DNA of 64,000 nucleotides from Tyto alba (GCF_018691265.1 NW_024881321.1:13519387-13583386); one strand, 5' to 3'. Shown: positions 26,201-39,429, counted from the first letter of the stretch. Program-made: numbers and translations. The notes: a model not told the origin generated them from the letters alone.

Positions 26201-27268
26201 TTTATATTTCTGGTTAAGGGTAAACGACAATAAAATGACAACCAAGCAGCCAAGATGAATCCCTCCAAAGTTAGTAAAGCTTGAGGCAACATCATAGAAA
26301 TAGAGAAGTTAAATATTCTTTTGGGAGCAAGTTTCATGGAGTAACAGGTTGAACCCCAGCTTTAGCATAGCATAGCTTAATGCATTTCTTTACCATGGTT
26401 TTTGCCAAACTCACAAAACATCTGTATTTTTCACTTAAGCCGTAATCATCATTTGAACTCAGGCACACAGTTTCAGTGGGCAGGTATGTGATGCCTTTTA
26501 CTGTCTTAGTCTTTCGTTCTCTGTGATTTTCCATTGTGCCTGTCATTCATGAAACTTTGTATTCCCCTTAAGCTTTTAACTTCTACTTGTAAAATATTAA
26601 TTTACTTTTAGCTTATATATTTCTTTTAATATGGTAGTTTCTCACTCTGATGGTCATGTCTCCTGCCGTAATCAGTTGATGACAGAATGCATATTACTAT
26701 TCTACTTTTTATTAATTTTTTAAACAAGAATTTTCTTAGGTTACTTGCAAGGAGTGGGATAGAAGGATATAAAATTTTAAAGAGAAGGCTTCCAAAGATA
26801 TACTTTTGTGAAAAAGTAGTATCACTTGGGACTGCCTGCAGTTGTGAAGGTTAAAATGAATCAAGTAAAACTATATAGTTAATGCAGAGAAATTAAAACA
26901 CATTAAACTATATGTAGATGCTCTCATTCTGAATTAAAATGCATTTATTTTTTGTAGTTTCATCCTCCCTTAAGCACTCTACTTCTCTATATGAGTTTCC
27001 ATATAGGGGCTTAATGGTCCTTAATTTAGCTGCATTAACTTCTTACTTTTAGTTGTTCTCCCACATAGAATTGCCATAAGGTATCTAACTACTGCATTTG
27101 CTTGGTGATTGCACAGTTAGGAACATACAAAGCATATCTAAGTGGTGCCATTTATAACAGCATTAATTTGAACCTCAAAACTATTAATACAGATCTATAA
27201 TGCAAAACTGTGGACACTTCAAAGCTTCTTTTAAAATCTGTACATCTTTTTAAACAGTTGTCTTTAAT
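20296..27268. other. Unique noncoding DNA, one regulatory candidate
   Basis: No gene is recognised over about 7 kb. Around 23,990-24,110 there is a cluster with GCAGCTAATTGGCTGC (inverted GCAGC arms around TAATTG), ATTGG boxes, CTTTGTC (SOX-like) and ATGCAAAG (POU-like), a pattern common in developmental enhancers. This is a motif impression only. A TG/CA-rich patch lies at 20808-20850. Confidence 0.45.
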
Positions 27269-27348
27269 GGAGGATCTCAAAACACTCTGCAAAATATGCA
27301 AATATTGTTGTTCCTATTCTGAAGAAGAAGTGAAGCAACAGAATTTAG
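27269..27348 (-). mobile_element. Ancient CORE-SINE/L3-like remnant
   Basis: The sequence starting GGATCTCAAAACACTCTGCA, then a 'GTTGTTCCTATTCTGAAGA' block and 'GAAGCAACAGAATTTAG', matches the inverted order of MIR/L3 3' ends (ggatctcaaagcacttt, tattatcccattttacaga, gaggcacagag). It is short and worn, so confidence is limited. Confidence 0.45.
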
Positions 27349-28148
27349 GGTGAAACCCATAAAGCAACTTAGCATCATTCAGGTCTTCCCAAGTCTGTCA
27401 CTTCCTGGGCAAATGATGCAAAAGAAAGACAGCACCACTTTATATTCTAAACATGTTTTGAATGAAAGTGGCTGTGGTCATGACTACTTGCAGCTAAACT
27501 CACTGCTGTCTGTGTGTGTTAAGCTCCCTTGCAGAGCACCTATCCAGACCAGATCCCCATGGGATTTAGACACAAGGATGCTTACTCTGGAAATCTAAAT
27601 AGGGTAAAGTGCAAGTTGGACTGCTCCTCCAAGATAGAAATGCTTCTGGGAAAATCCTGACAAAGAACTTTTGGCTCACTTGGGAATTTGAAAAATGAAA
27701 ACCCACACTGCCAAATGTCTAATTAACATGAAAATCATGAAATATGCTAACAAGTGTGAGTAAAATGGCTGGTGAATATTTGAGAAGTTGATAATGGCAC
27801 AGAGATGTTTTCCAGGCTTACTGAAAACCAGTCCAGGTTGAAAGAACAGTGCATGCTGACATAATTAAACATCTCCAAGGCTGTCTTTTGGGAAAAAGAA
27901 AAGAAATAAATGAGTTCAGTTTTACAACCCAATGGGACAATGCCCACTTTATGAAAAAAATCCTCCTAGAACTAGAAGGTAGAATTGGTAGTGTCACCTG
28001 GGATTTTAGCCCTGTGGGCTGGCTGATATGGGAATTGTGAGGCAGAAAGATGAGACATGAGAAGATTTAGTCTGAAAAAAAGAAGGAACAGGGCTTCTGG
28101 CAGCAGAAACACTGAAAGAAATGTGGATTTTTTTAAAGACAAAAACAA

Positions 28149-28181
<33 letters not shown>

Positions 28182-28382
28182 AAACAGTTTGTCTTAGACA
28201 TGCAGAGGGAAGCAAAAAGAACAAAGATTGCACTAAGGTTATGGTCCCAGGAGGGAGGAGGGATAGTGAAGTTGTAAATGGAGACAGAAGGGAGGCAGAG
28301 AAGAGGGACTGAGGGGAGAGATAAGAAATGGTTTATGTTACAACAAGTCCAAATGTCATGCACTTCTCTTCCCCCCTTTCAG
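27349..28382. other. Unique noncoding DNA with an A-rich run
   Basis: No gene is recognised. The A-rich run at 28139-28181 (A interrupted by single C and G) explains the Lys-rich and Phe-rich frames on the two strands. The last 20 bases form the polypyrimidine tract and AG of the exon-like signal that follows. Confidence 0.5.
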
Positions 28383-28429
28383 CTTAACAAGTGTTCTGAA
28401 CCACAAGAAACATGGATGCTATCAGGAAG
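28383..28429 (+). other. Candidate short exon (strong acceptor and donor)
   Basis: Eighteen uninterrupted pyrimidines (28363-28380) lead into AG at 28381-28382, and 47 bases later there is an AAG|GTAAGG donor (GT at 28430). A second donor, ATG|GTAAGA, lies 30 bases further (GT at 28460) and would give a 77-nt exon. Two of the three frames are open through the 47-nt form, and the frame starting at 28384 stays open to the second donor. I do not recognise the peptide. It could be a small coding exon, a lncRNA exon or a cryptic exon; splice-like pairs do occur by chance in 64 kb. Confidence 0.25.
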
Positions 28430-28613
28430 GTAAGGTCTTCCCGAGGGACTACTGTCATGGTAAGATTATTTCTTTTTACCTCCCCAACACTGACAAGTGC
28501 ACTTTTATAAACAGTGTTCTGCTCTTAAATCATCTAATTCACACCTTAATAATTTTGAGGTTTCAGAAAATATTTAATAAAGCAGTATCTCCAGTAGATG
28601 CTGAACTAAAAAT

Positions 28614-28648
28614 CAAAACAAAACAAAACAAAACAAAACAAAAAAAAC
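28614..28648. repeat. (CAAAA)n simple repeat
   Basis: Five to six CAAAA units followed by an A run. It belongs to the same A/C class as 15906-15968. Confidence 0.9.
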
Positions 28649-31235
28649 CCTAAGAACACCCCACCAAACAACAAAGAAACCCCACAGAAAACAAGGGAAG
28701 AAGCATTTTCAACTCCGAAATTATGAATGTGAAGTAAGAAGATATATCACTTCAGATGTATTGCATGATTGTGTCAGAACAATTAAAATATGTACCTATA
28801 CAGACAACAAACATTTTCTTATCTGTACCTGAATTCAATGTTCGGGTGTACTTGAAAGCAGTTTAAATTGCCCTTTGCCCTTTCCCCCTTCACTCAGGGA
28901 ACATTCTCCCATTCCTCCTCTCCCACAGGTACCAGTGTTCATCTGACCCCCCAGGAAGCATATGTAGCTTGCTCAGTCAGAAGAAAATGTCTATCTTTTT
29001 TTTTTCAGTATTGTTTTCTTTATGTGGACATGGCAAACAGCAACAGCTCACAGAGGTCAGACAGAGCAGAAGATGGGGACTTGCACCTGGGGGTGAGGGA
29101 GGAGGTACCTCTGCAAGGCAGATTTTGATGGTTCATACTGGCAGGGACCCTCTGCAGAGAGGATCCTTTTCTGAAAGGGTCAAGTGTACGTGCAGTTCTA
29201 CACTTGCACAGTTTAACTTTGTTCTTCCCTATTAAAACTTTTTTCAGTTGCTCCAGAGTTGATCCATATGTGTGGAGAAGTACATTTATGCACCAGTAGT
29301 GGCTTTCATTACAGTTCTGTGGTTTATTTCACATAAAGGTGAAATGTGAAGGATATTACCAGGTAGTTCTCAGTTCTCAAAATCATTTTGTTGTTTCCGT
29401 TATTGTTCCATATTTTGTTTTTCCTTCTTCTCCTTTCAAAATCCAATAGTACAATCAGTGTGCAAAGTTAGTAGTGTTGACGTGAGCATTTCTGCGAAAC
29501 TTCTCATTATAGTGACTGGACTGCTCTCCACTGATATTTGTTACTAAACAAGCAAAGAGAAATGAACCTAGCTTTTAAACTGTGCCATGTAAAATCAATT
29601 GAAGACAATAATACTGCTGATGTTTTGAAAATGAAATCACCTATATCTGGAATCATTGTGTAGTTACTGTATACACAGAACTATCAGTCTCTCTCTTAAG
29701 TTTCAATAACTTGTCTCCCTCTCTCCCTCCCCTTCTGCCCCCAGTTTTTTTAACTTACAGTGGTTCTGATAACATTCACAATGTACTGGGAAATTTATCA
29801 AGTTGAGGTCTTACAGAAGCATCATTCTTTCTATTGTTTTAAGCGAGGGAGATAATCTACCACTGATCAAAATATTTTAGCTTCAAATAATTATGGTTTC
29901 TAAGTCCCTTACGAAAAAACACAATCCACTACAACTGAAGGGAAAGTATTGGAATCATGCAACATCTTGCACAACTGGCAGAGAAGAATTAAGACAGAAA
30001 GAAGTTATTTACAATGCTCCAAAAGAGTCAATGAAATCAACTGTACAGAAGCTAATATCATCATTTGCAGTGCCAGTCTCTCCTGCTCATAAGAGACTTT
30101 GTTTTTAAACACTAAGAAGCTCATTCATGGGAGAGGTCTTTTCAAAATTCATTTTGACCATGCTTCTATGTTCCTTCAAGCTCCCATGTTCATTCAAGCA
30201 CAGCACAGCTATGGCAGAAATGGATGTTACTTGTCTGTAGGAATCTGTCTGGCCTTTATGTCTGCTTAAGTCATTGTCACTCAGGAATATGGTATGCGGT
30301 GACACACTAAAATTTTGAAAGAAATGCCAACCTTTTAGAAAACACACAGGCAAAGAACCATATAAATACTTCATTGTTAATTCAAGTTTATTACCAGGAT
30401 GTATCCAAACAGGAATCTCAGAATAAAGAAGCTAGCATGTTCTATACAGATGACAAATAATTATGATAATTAACCAGCCAACTTCCAACTTCTTATCACC
30501 CTACAGAGGATGACCAAATCTAATTCATTCCTTCTCAGGGGAGGGGGTCAGGTTCACCTCACCAAAAGTTATCCTGAAAGCTGAAGTCTCAACTTTCCCC
30601 ACAGTTACTCAAAACAAGTACCATCAGAAGATATTCCTTCCTTCCTATCATAAATTCATACCTGTTAAACAGCTTATTTGTCTGTATCCTGTAATTTTCT
30701 AAAAGATCATTTCTGAATTCAGAGTGATTTAATACCTTTTGCAAGACTTTGGACTACCTTTGAAATTCAGTTAATGTCTACACCTATGTTAACATCTAGG
30801 AAAGGGTCAGACAGACAGATTCCTTCCAGAGATCTTGTCTACACAGATATGAAGCAAAATTATTCTGCATTTAATTTTTAAAGTAGATTATTTAAACTAC
30901 ATTAAATCTCTGGTAGTCATAATTCATTTGGAAGGGAGTTAAGTTAAACCAAATCAAGGCAATTTTTATTCTGAATGAACATCTATACAGGGACTTAATT
31001 AGGTTTAACTAATCCACTTTAAATTCGTTTTTACAGATTAATTTTCCTGAAAGTCTCCATATAAATAAGCTTTTAGTGAACTGGATGTAGTTTCAGTAAA
31101 TTATTACCAAAAAGTCATTCTGTTTCAAACATGAATTGTGTTTTGGTATGTATTTTCTTGTTAAACTTTGACTACCAGAATGTATCACAGAGACAACATA
31201 ACACTAATCCATTTAAATGTTACTAGTAAAATGAC

Positions 31236-31291
31236 TGGTTTTTTGGTTGTTGTTTTTTTGGGTTTTTTTGTTTTTGTTTTTTTTTTTTTTT
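31236..31291. repeat. G/T-only low-complexity tract, 56 nt
   Basis: Only G and T on the plus strand: TTTTTTGGTTG steps, then interrupted T runs. Confidence 0.9.
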
Positions 31292-31929
31292 AATTAAATG
31301 GTTTTGTTTTTAAAGGATTAGGTATTCAAAATAATGTGTTAGAGGTACTGACACATCAAAAAGAGGTGTGTATGCTTTTGCAGCTGATTTTAAAATGCCC
31401 TTATTTTTTCCTTTTTGTGCTGTAAAATGTTATTTAGACAACACACAAGGAATATTCTCAGATAGTCCTTCATAGCAAAGGCCTTATTCCAGTTCATCTT
31501 TACCCTGTTAAAATAGCAAAAAGCCAGACACAAATGAAAAACAAAGTTAAACCACTGGTTATTCTCCAGTAGAGGTATTCTGAAGGTAAAGATTTAATTT
31601 CAATTGATTTAATTTAAACTAAGTGTGTTAATATTTGGAGAAATCCATACAAATATAATCCTTTCCTGTAAAAAAATAAATAAATAAAAAAAAAAAATAT
31701 ACCCCACACCTGCAGTTAATTTCCCTAGAAATAAGGATACTGTATCCTACTGAGGGACAAAATTAAGGAATGGAATGTGGTTTAAATGGTTCCTCATATA
31801 TTCAAGGAGTTTCTTCTGTCTTTATCTGCATGGGAACATAATAACCTAAAAGTTTTGGAAGCATAAGAGAGTAATAAGCATTAGGAAATGTAGTCTTTAT
31901 CCTTAGTTCTATCTTAACTTTCTTAGTTT

Positions 31930-32042
31930 AATTTGGGGCAAGTAATTTCCCTTCCTGTACCTCACTTTTCCAATATGTAAACTGTGGCTAACAATATTGA
32001 ACTCCTTTGTAAAGTACTCTCAGATATATGGTTGAAAAACAT
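31930..32042 (+). mobile_element. Ancient CORE-SINE/L3-like remnant
   Basis: This is the clearest of the four old relics. 'TTGGGGCAAGTAATTTCCCT', 'CTGTACCTCACTTTTCCAA', 'TATGTAAACTGTGGCTAACA' and 'TTTGTAAAGTACTCTCAGAT' follow in order the MIR/L3 3' consensus blocks (gggcaagtcacttaacct, tgcctcagtttccc, tgtaaaatggggataat, ttgtaaagcgctttgagat). Divergence is high. Confidence 0.6.
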
Positions 32043-34539
32043 TTAGATGTGTTCAAACAACTAGCAGGGGAAAAAATGGTGTACAATGATAGTGCAAACT
32101 CATATATATACAATAGAAGCCTAAAATCATAAAACCTAATATCTCTCTGAAATGCATTGAACCTAATACTTCCCCTGGTTTTCAACAAAATGCATTACAG
32201 CAGAGTTTGAAAGGGAAAGGGGCTAGAGAGGTAAGGAATTATGCTCAGGTCACATGAATTGACAATAAATATATTAATACTACATACAGCATTCACCTCC
32301 AACTGACTGCTTGGAAACTGATGAAACATTATAAACACAAAGGTCATAGAAGCCAAGAAATGAGGTGGATTCCCAAGATGGACTCACTAAACACAGGGAA
32401 CCCTCAGTAGTAAAATAAAGAGCTGTGACATAAAAGTTGTCTCAGAATACTTGTCTTTGTTGCTGAGCTGGCTTTACTCAAATAAAACTACAGGCAGAAT
32501 TATGCGTATGGGGTAAAGGCTAGGACACTTAATGACATCAGCTTCAGTGAGGAGAGAGTTCATCACTTTCCATCATTCACCACCCCAAAACAACTGTTAG
32601 ACAAGGAAAATAAAATAATTAATCTGAACTCTAGAATATGAGTTTGAATTAAGCAATTAGCAGTACCATTTGTTATTCGTTAAGCAGTTAATATTTATTA
32701 TCACTTTGCTTAGTGCTATAAGCACCTTCAGTGTTTTCTAACATCAAAGTCAGAGGAGATTCTTACATATTTCTTTACGTAACATGGAAGAGGTCTTCTT
32801 GCCTTATAATAATGGAATTTTGGATCTGCATCATTAAAACTTAAAGCTGCTAAAAAAATGTTTCCCAAATTATTCTATCCTAATTTATTTTTATTTTTAT
32901 TTTTTTTAAGAAACACTAGCATCCTCATATTAATAACTTACTGTGAAACACAAATTTCTCAGGGAAGACGGGGAAAGCTACCAGCACTGTGTTCCCCTCC
33001 ATCAGCTTCCATCACCACTTTTCACATTATTTGATGACTGGAGACTGTGTGTGGCAGGGGACGCAGGCAGAGAAATGGGAGAAAATACACAGTACTGATT
33101 CCATTTTAAATTTATAGTAAAATTAATTTCCTTGCTCTCTTGGCCCACAGTCAGCGTGCCTTCTCTAAAGTAGAGGCAGGATTTAGCCTGGTTTACTCTC
33201 TGTCTGACCTCCACAAACAGTTTATATCTGAAGCTTACTTAGGAACAAGCTTTAGCAGCATTTCAAGTACTAACACACATCAATAATATTTCTGTAATAG
33301 AAGAAAATTCTGTCATTGTCTCCATTTTTTTATCCTCCGGTATTTAAGAACAGTCTATTTCTATTTCTAAGCATGGGTGCAACACTCCTTTGTCTTATTT
33401 ATGACCTGCGTATGTTTCAAAAAAATATGCCAGTTTTGTGCTTTTTTACCATCACTCAGAAGTGAATTTTTTTTTTTTTTTTAACATTTTTTTCCCCTAA
33501 GCAGGAATCATGCTGAAGTTATCTAACACAACCTATAGCTTGTCACACAAAACAGAGGGAAAGCATGAAGGGACCTGTGGTGAAAACAACAGGTCTAAGT
33601 GGAATGCAATATAAGGGACTGACACGGCAAACTGGATAACATTCATGTTCACTGGTTGCAAACAAAGAAGGAGAGAGACGATTCTAAGGATAGTAACTTA
33701 AAATATACTTAAACCCTTTGTTTAGCTTCTTCTAAGACCAAAGGTTAAAAGTAAGTTTGACACCTTGTTCTATTGCCTGTGCTCACCCTCAGGTAATAAA
33801 AGAACCAATGAAATACAGTAATGGGTCCCTCTGCGCCAGGACACTGCATCAAATCTATTACATACCTCAGGAATATCAAACATACTCTTATGGGGAATTC
33901 AAAATCACTGACGTGTGTTTTAAAAAAAGAAGCAGCCACTACATTTTTTAAGTGTTTTTCTTCATTCTTTCTCTCACAGTTTTTTTTTTTTTCTTTAATT
34001 ATGTATCAGATTATTTGTACATCAAGTATGTATTTTCTTTCTAAACAATGTCTGTGTGAAAACATCTAAATAAAAATATCTAGTATTCTCACAGCCACTC
34101 TTATACCTTGTTCATAGGTTTTCACACCTCATCCCTGCTTTCCTTAGTTCACAGGTCCCTCTGGAAAGTAAACTGTATATTCATATATAGTTTTGATTAT
34201 TAGTATCTCGCACTCACTTTGTATGAGCGTAAATAACTAAAGAAAGAAAAAAAAAGCACTAAAGGAACTCTTGAAATAATCCCCATGTGATTTGATGTGA
34301 GTTAAGCTGAACTTGACTCTGTGATATTGATTTAATTTAATACTGACTGTCTTCTCTTTAAAATACTCAATATTGTGTAATGCCATAGAAATTTAGATGT
34401 TTATCTCTTGAACTATACACACATAACAATTTCTATTAATGCTAATGTAATATAGTAATAAACCACAAGTCTGTCATGTTGAGAGTTTTGCTTAGAGTGG
34501 TGTATAATGCCCTGAATTAAGCTTCAAAACACACATAGG
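32043..34539. other. Unique noncoding DNA
   Basis: No gene is recognised. A run of 17 T lies near 33466-33482. The frames at 33745-34069 overlap on opposite strands and carry no motif. Confidence 0.5.
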
Positions 34540-34720
34540 AACTAGGTATTATTATTCCCAACTTACAGATAGAAAAACAGGCACTGCAAGATCAGTTTGC
34601 AGAGTTTAACATGCAGGTTTCACTCCAGAAAGGTATTACTGCAAGTAGTGGGATTTAACCATGTGCTTAAAAATTAACACATTCTAAACGCTTTCCTGAC
34701 TGAAGCCTAGGTGTGTGTCA
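34540..34720 (-). mobile_element. Ancient CORE-SINE/L3-like remnant
   Basis: 'TAGGTATTATTATTCCCAAC' followed by 'TTACAGATAGAAAAACAGGC' and 'ACTGCAAGAT' matches the inverted MIR/L3 motif series (gtattattatccccattttacagatggggaaactgaggcacagagag). The 3' limit is approximate, and the CORE region beyond about 34,620 is too worn to confirm. Confidence 0.5.
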
Positions 34721-36194
34721 GTGACAAAGCTGTAGCACAAAACTTTGGCTGCCAGTCTCAAGCTCCTAGCCATTTGTGCAACGAGGGTAAAGAGTTGGCT
34801 TAATGTCTGCATATTCTAAGTGTAGATATTGTTCAGCAAGCAGTAAAAGCATGAAAGGATAAAGTATGGCTTATAAGGTAAGCACTGTAGCTTCTCCTTG
34901 GTTTTGAAAAATAGTAATTCAGATTTCTTCCAAAATCATGTTCTCTCACTCTGTTCTACATTCGACTCCCTATTCTTTCCCTTTTCTTTAAATCTCTTTA
35001 AAAGCTGCTAACATCAGCTGCTTCTTTGTGGATTTTTCTTTTTGCTTCGTTGCCTACAAATTGCTCTAAGCTCTTCATTCCCTACGAACCTGTTCAGCTG
35101 GAGCAGAACAGCTGTAGAGCAGGCTGTTCCTAGTACACCTCTGGAAAATGTATAGGAAAATGATAACAAGCCATATAGACTAAAGTTTTTTGTCTTTTGG
35201 AGATATGAGAAGGGATATACATATTTAAACTTGCATGCATTTAAGCAAGTGTACGGTTGGGAAGATAAATAATCATTAAAATACTGGGTATATTTCTCCA
35301 GAGACTAAAAAGTCTAAAATTCTCAGTCTCTGATTTACATCCCCCAGGGTGTCAGAGGATGTCTAACCATTTCAGCTGGAGTGGAAAAACACTACATGTC
35401 AGCATGAGAAAGCCTGATTGCTATAAAAAAAATGTCTTTTTAGTTCCTCACCTCCTTAACCCCCACCCCACCTCCCCCCAAAAAATGTTCACTGAACCGA
35501 CTCTCATTCTTTAACTTCTTACTTAGGTTCAAAATATAATGAACTCCAGTACTCATTTTACCTCAAAAAGATAAATATATTTTTCAGAAAAAGAATGGTT
35601 GTTTTGTTTTTCTGGTTTTAAGTAATCAAAAACAGTAAGATGAGAAACTTGAATACAAGTCTCTGGATAAAGGACAGACTGTTGCAGGGTAGGAGAGAGA
35701 CTGTGTGAAGAGGAACAGTCTTGAGTTTTGTTTGAAATTCTCCAAAACGATGTGTCTAGCTGGAGAAAATCGACCCTGAGTTTCTGATCAAAAGCTCAGA
35801 GAAGGAGATGGAAAGATTGCTACTGACTTCTAAGTGTTATGTCTAAAGGACCTGGTTTAATTCAGGAATGAACTTCAGTTTCCTCTGACATAGACCTGCT
35901 AGTTCAAACACATAACACGGGCAAGGCAAATCATAATTTCTAATGGTGATGCTACTGCTGTGCTTTACAGGTCTCCATGAACAAGTTGGATAAATCAAAC
36001 TTCACTAATGGTGTAACACCAGTGACTGTAGTGCTATTAGCCTTAGAGGGAGTGTGTTCACATTTGCCAGATGTTTAAATATCTTCTGATATACTTCTTT
36101 ACTGGAAGCTTTTATTAGAACAATGTACTGATAGCCCTACAACATTCAGTAGAAAAGAAGTCTCTTTTTTATGTTTGTGGGGTTTTTTTGTTTC
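34721..36194. other. Unique noncoding DNA
   Basis: No gene is recognised. At 35094-35111 there is an 18-nt imperfect palindrome (GTTCAGCTGGAGCAGAAC) next to a second CAGCTG E-box. Confidence 0.5.
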
Positions 36195-36283
36195 GGTTTG
36201 GTTTTGTTTTTTTTTTTTTTTTTTTTTTTTTTTTGTTTTTTTGTTGTTTGGTTTTTTTTTGTTTTTTTTTTTTTTTTTTTTTT
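36195..36283. repeat. G/T-only, T-rich tract, 89 nt
   Basis: Plus strand only G and T, mostly T runs broken by single G or GG. The Lys-rich minus-strand frame over it is an artefact. Confidence 0.9.
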
Positions 36284-38680
36284 AATCATTTCTGACTGTC
36301 TCAGAGAAAGAAACAAACAGTGAATAACCCCAACCAACACAAAAAATTATTTCATTCTGATCCTTCAGTAATATCATAATACAGTTTTTTGGTGCCCTTT
36401 TCTTCTCTTTCTTCCTGTTCTCCATTTGCTTCTCTAGATTTAAGGCAGTGCTCACCTGCTGGTCTCTCCAGGCTGCCAGGGACAAGGGGGAGGAAGTGGA
36501 GGCAGCTATGCCCTCCTCTCCATACTAACTGGTTACCTTTCATCCTGACATCAAAACATTCTGAGATGAGCATGATACCAATAGTAGCCTGGGTTTATGC
36601 TATGGCTACATATCAGAATATTTGGAGGTCCCAGTACACCTGGCAGATCCTAGTGCTACAGACTTTACCATGGTTAAAGTGTCCTAGGGTGTCTGACGAA
36701 CTCCATGAAGCCCTATTAATTCTTGTCTGAAATGTTTAATGGTGTTGGGCTACTTGGAGGATCATAAAAGACTCAAACAGCATTACAAGATTGTGGTAAA
36801 TGGAAAACTGGAAAACACAGCATTTCTAGAGATCATGCCATCCAGTGCTCACACATAGGAAATCACACTACAATCTGAAAATCAAATAAAAGCCCAGAGC
36901 AAACCCATGATAAAACACAAAATAATAACTATGGGATGGCTCATTAACTTCCAAAGTTCCTAAGAGGTTGAAGATCTCTGAAATGTCTGTCCTTCTGCAG
37001 TGCCTGCAAGTCTGATATGAGATTTAATGAGTCCTCTGTATCAACACAGAGGGAAAGAAATGTTCTCTCATTTCCAATTCAGCTAGCTGTCTCTTTACCT
37101 CTGTAAAAATAGTTATGCCAGAGATTTAACTATAATTTAACAGCACAGTGTTGTGTTTCAGTAATACGGGTAAGAAGACCAGCTTTTTAACAGTTAAAAA
37201 TGGATGCTTTTATGTAGTATGGAAAAAATTTGCAAATTATATTTATTCTAGAATCCATTTTTATTACTATTTTTCTCCAAGAAAAATAAAATCAATACGA
37301 GGAAGGATTTCTCAATACGAGTAGCAGGTCTTAATGCTTCACCATTCAAAGTGTTGACATTTACTTCACTAAATTCCAGCCCATGACAATAAAATATTCT
37401 GAAGATGATGACCTATGCACTGATAATTCCACACATAGCATGTTCAATATCTACTGTAATTGTACATACATTTTGGTTTATTTTATTTCTTACTCAGAAT
37501 TACCTTGGAAAGTTACAATATTGAGCTGAGACTAAAGAAATGCAAAAGCCTCCAGAAGCAAAGGGAACAAACTGTGTTAAATTCAAGAAATTCTATTGTA
37601 ACATAACTGTGTTGGGGATGCGTATTAGGTGAGCAGAACCTGGGAGTGTAGAGGGAGACAGATGCAATCATTTCAGTCTTTTTAAAAAATATTCAAGAAA
37701 TGTTGTGTACTTGATACTATGGCCTAGATGGATTCCTCCTAGTTCCCAGAGTCCTGCTAAATCACTAAGCTACTTCTCTCTTAACCTAACCAAAACACGA
37801 CCAAAGAACTGGTGGGGTTTATTTCATCTTCTTTGTAAAAATCTGGCCATAACAATTGTCCTTGACACTGCTTTATCAAGAATGAATTACTGCATAAAAC
37901 CAAATAGAGTCTTGTGTTTTGTTTTGTTTTTATGATAGTAATATCTACAGTTTAAGGTTGATAAACTGAATAGGTACATTAAAACAGGAAAAGATAATAT
38001 TATTATGGAGGGAAATTGGTAATTAAAATGAACGTGTATCTGAGTCAGACAACAATGTTTACACATGTTCTGTGGTATATGCTGGTTAGTTACCCCTTGA
38101 AAATCTTAGATTTTATTTTGATTGCCTAGTAATTTTAACATCAAGTTCTATTGCAGGAATTACACTGACCCCAATGCACACTATCTGCAGCATTTTGCAG
38201 GGTTAGCTAAACTTAGTATTTGCACAAACTGCAATTTAATCAGCACATAAATGCAAAAGAGTCTTATTGGTAATGAAACACAGCCTAGTAAAGACACAAG
38301 CAAGGTTTAAGAAGAATGAAATAATTGTGAAAAGTCTTCTCATGCTACACTGCCCCCAAATAAACAATGAAACCTGAGACCTTGTTTAGGTAGGGTAGAT
38401 TGCTTTCCCTTCTCACGAGGCTGATGGGACTATTGCCTCCATTCAGTTCTTAGATTTAGTGGTAAGGTTATAAATTTTCTGGATGATGGTGAAAGAATGT
38501 TGTAAATATTACAACAGTGGAGGAATTAACACAATATGTTTTCCGAAATACAAAGCCATACAGTAAAATAATCTGGGGTTTATTTTGTTGTTAGTCGGTT
38601 GGGTTTTGCTTGCTTTTTTTGCCTGAAATTGTAGACTATTCAAAATGGTATTTGATGAACAGAATGATGAAAGCTACAAC

Positions 38681-38700
38681 ATATATGCTCTAGCATATAT
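38681..38700. repeat. 20-nt palindrome, 9-bp arms
   Basis: ATATATGCT, CT, AGCATATAT: perfect 9-bp arms with a 2-nt centre. AT-rich, function unknown. Confidence 0.8.
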
Positions 38701-39408
38701 TTTCAACTCTTTCAGGATTAGCTTGGGGAGACTGATTTCATCCTTGCGATATGTGGGGCTGTGATAAATTAGTATCACCTACACTCAGAATTACCTGTCT
38801 GATGATGCTAACAAACAGCATGGATGCTAGGTGCCCAAGGCTGTAACAGCATTTCACTCATTTCACTTGCTGTGCTGCCTACAGCAAGTTAGCACCTGAC
38901 AAATCTAACCAAGCAACAGCAAACAGTTCATGGGATTCAACCAACAAAATAAAATAAATTTAAAAAAGCCCCACCCTGGTGGCAATAACATTATGATATT
39001 TAGATATCAGTGAATTATGTATTTTTTCCCCCTCTTGGACTAAATTTACTGTCACTGTAAAATACAATCTTTTGTTTTCTATTCCTTAGTAAATATTGTA
39101 GCTACATTTTAGGCTGATAAAATGACATGAATAATTTAGATATCTTTGGCATGAAATTTAGTTATCACAGCTTTAGTAAATTGCTTGTAAGTGTTTATGA
39201 TGCATTAGCAGCCCTGGCATCACTGACATCCTGTATTATAACACAGGGCAAGTCCTTCTTCCAAGTTGTCTAGTTACAACAAAACATCCTGAAAATTCCT
39301 ATGACCTGATAGCAGAGTATCTTACACAGGTATCTGATGTTCTACATCCTTTTACTCATTTATCCAGTAAAAACATCTGGATATATTCATCCTGAAGAAC
39401 ATATATTG

Positions 39409-39429
39409 TAAGTTGAAAGATTCAACTTA
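39409..39429. repeat. 21-nt hairpin, 9-bp arms
   Basis: TAAGTTGAA, loop AGA, TTCAACTTA: perfect arms. Function unknown. Confidence 0.8.

Larger units (their letters stand above)
28460..31929. other. Unique noncoding DNA
   Basis: No gene is recognised. It holds an (AAAAC)n stretch at 28614-28648 and a G/T-only tract at 31236-31291 ending in a long T run. Short open frames at 28868-29235 overlap in two frames and have no motif. Confidence 0.5.
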
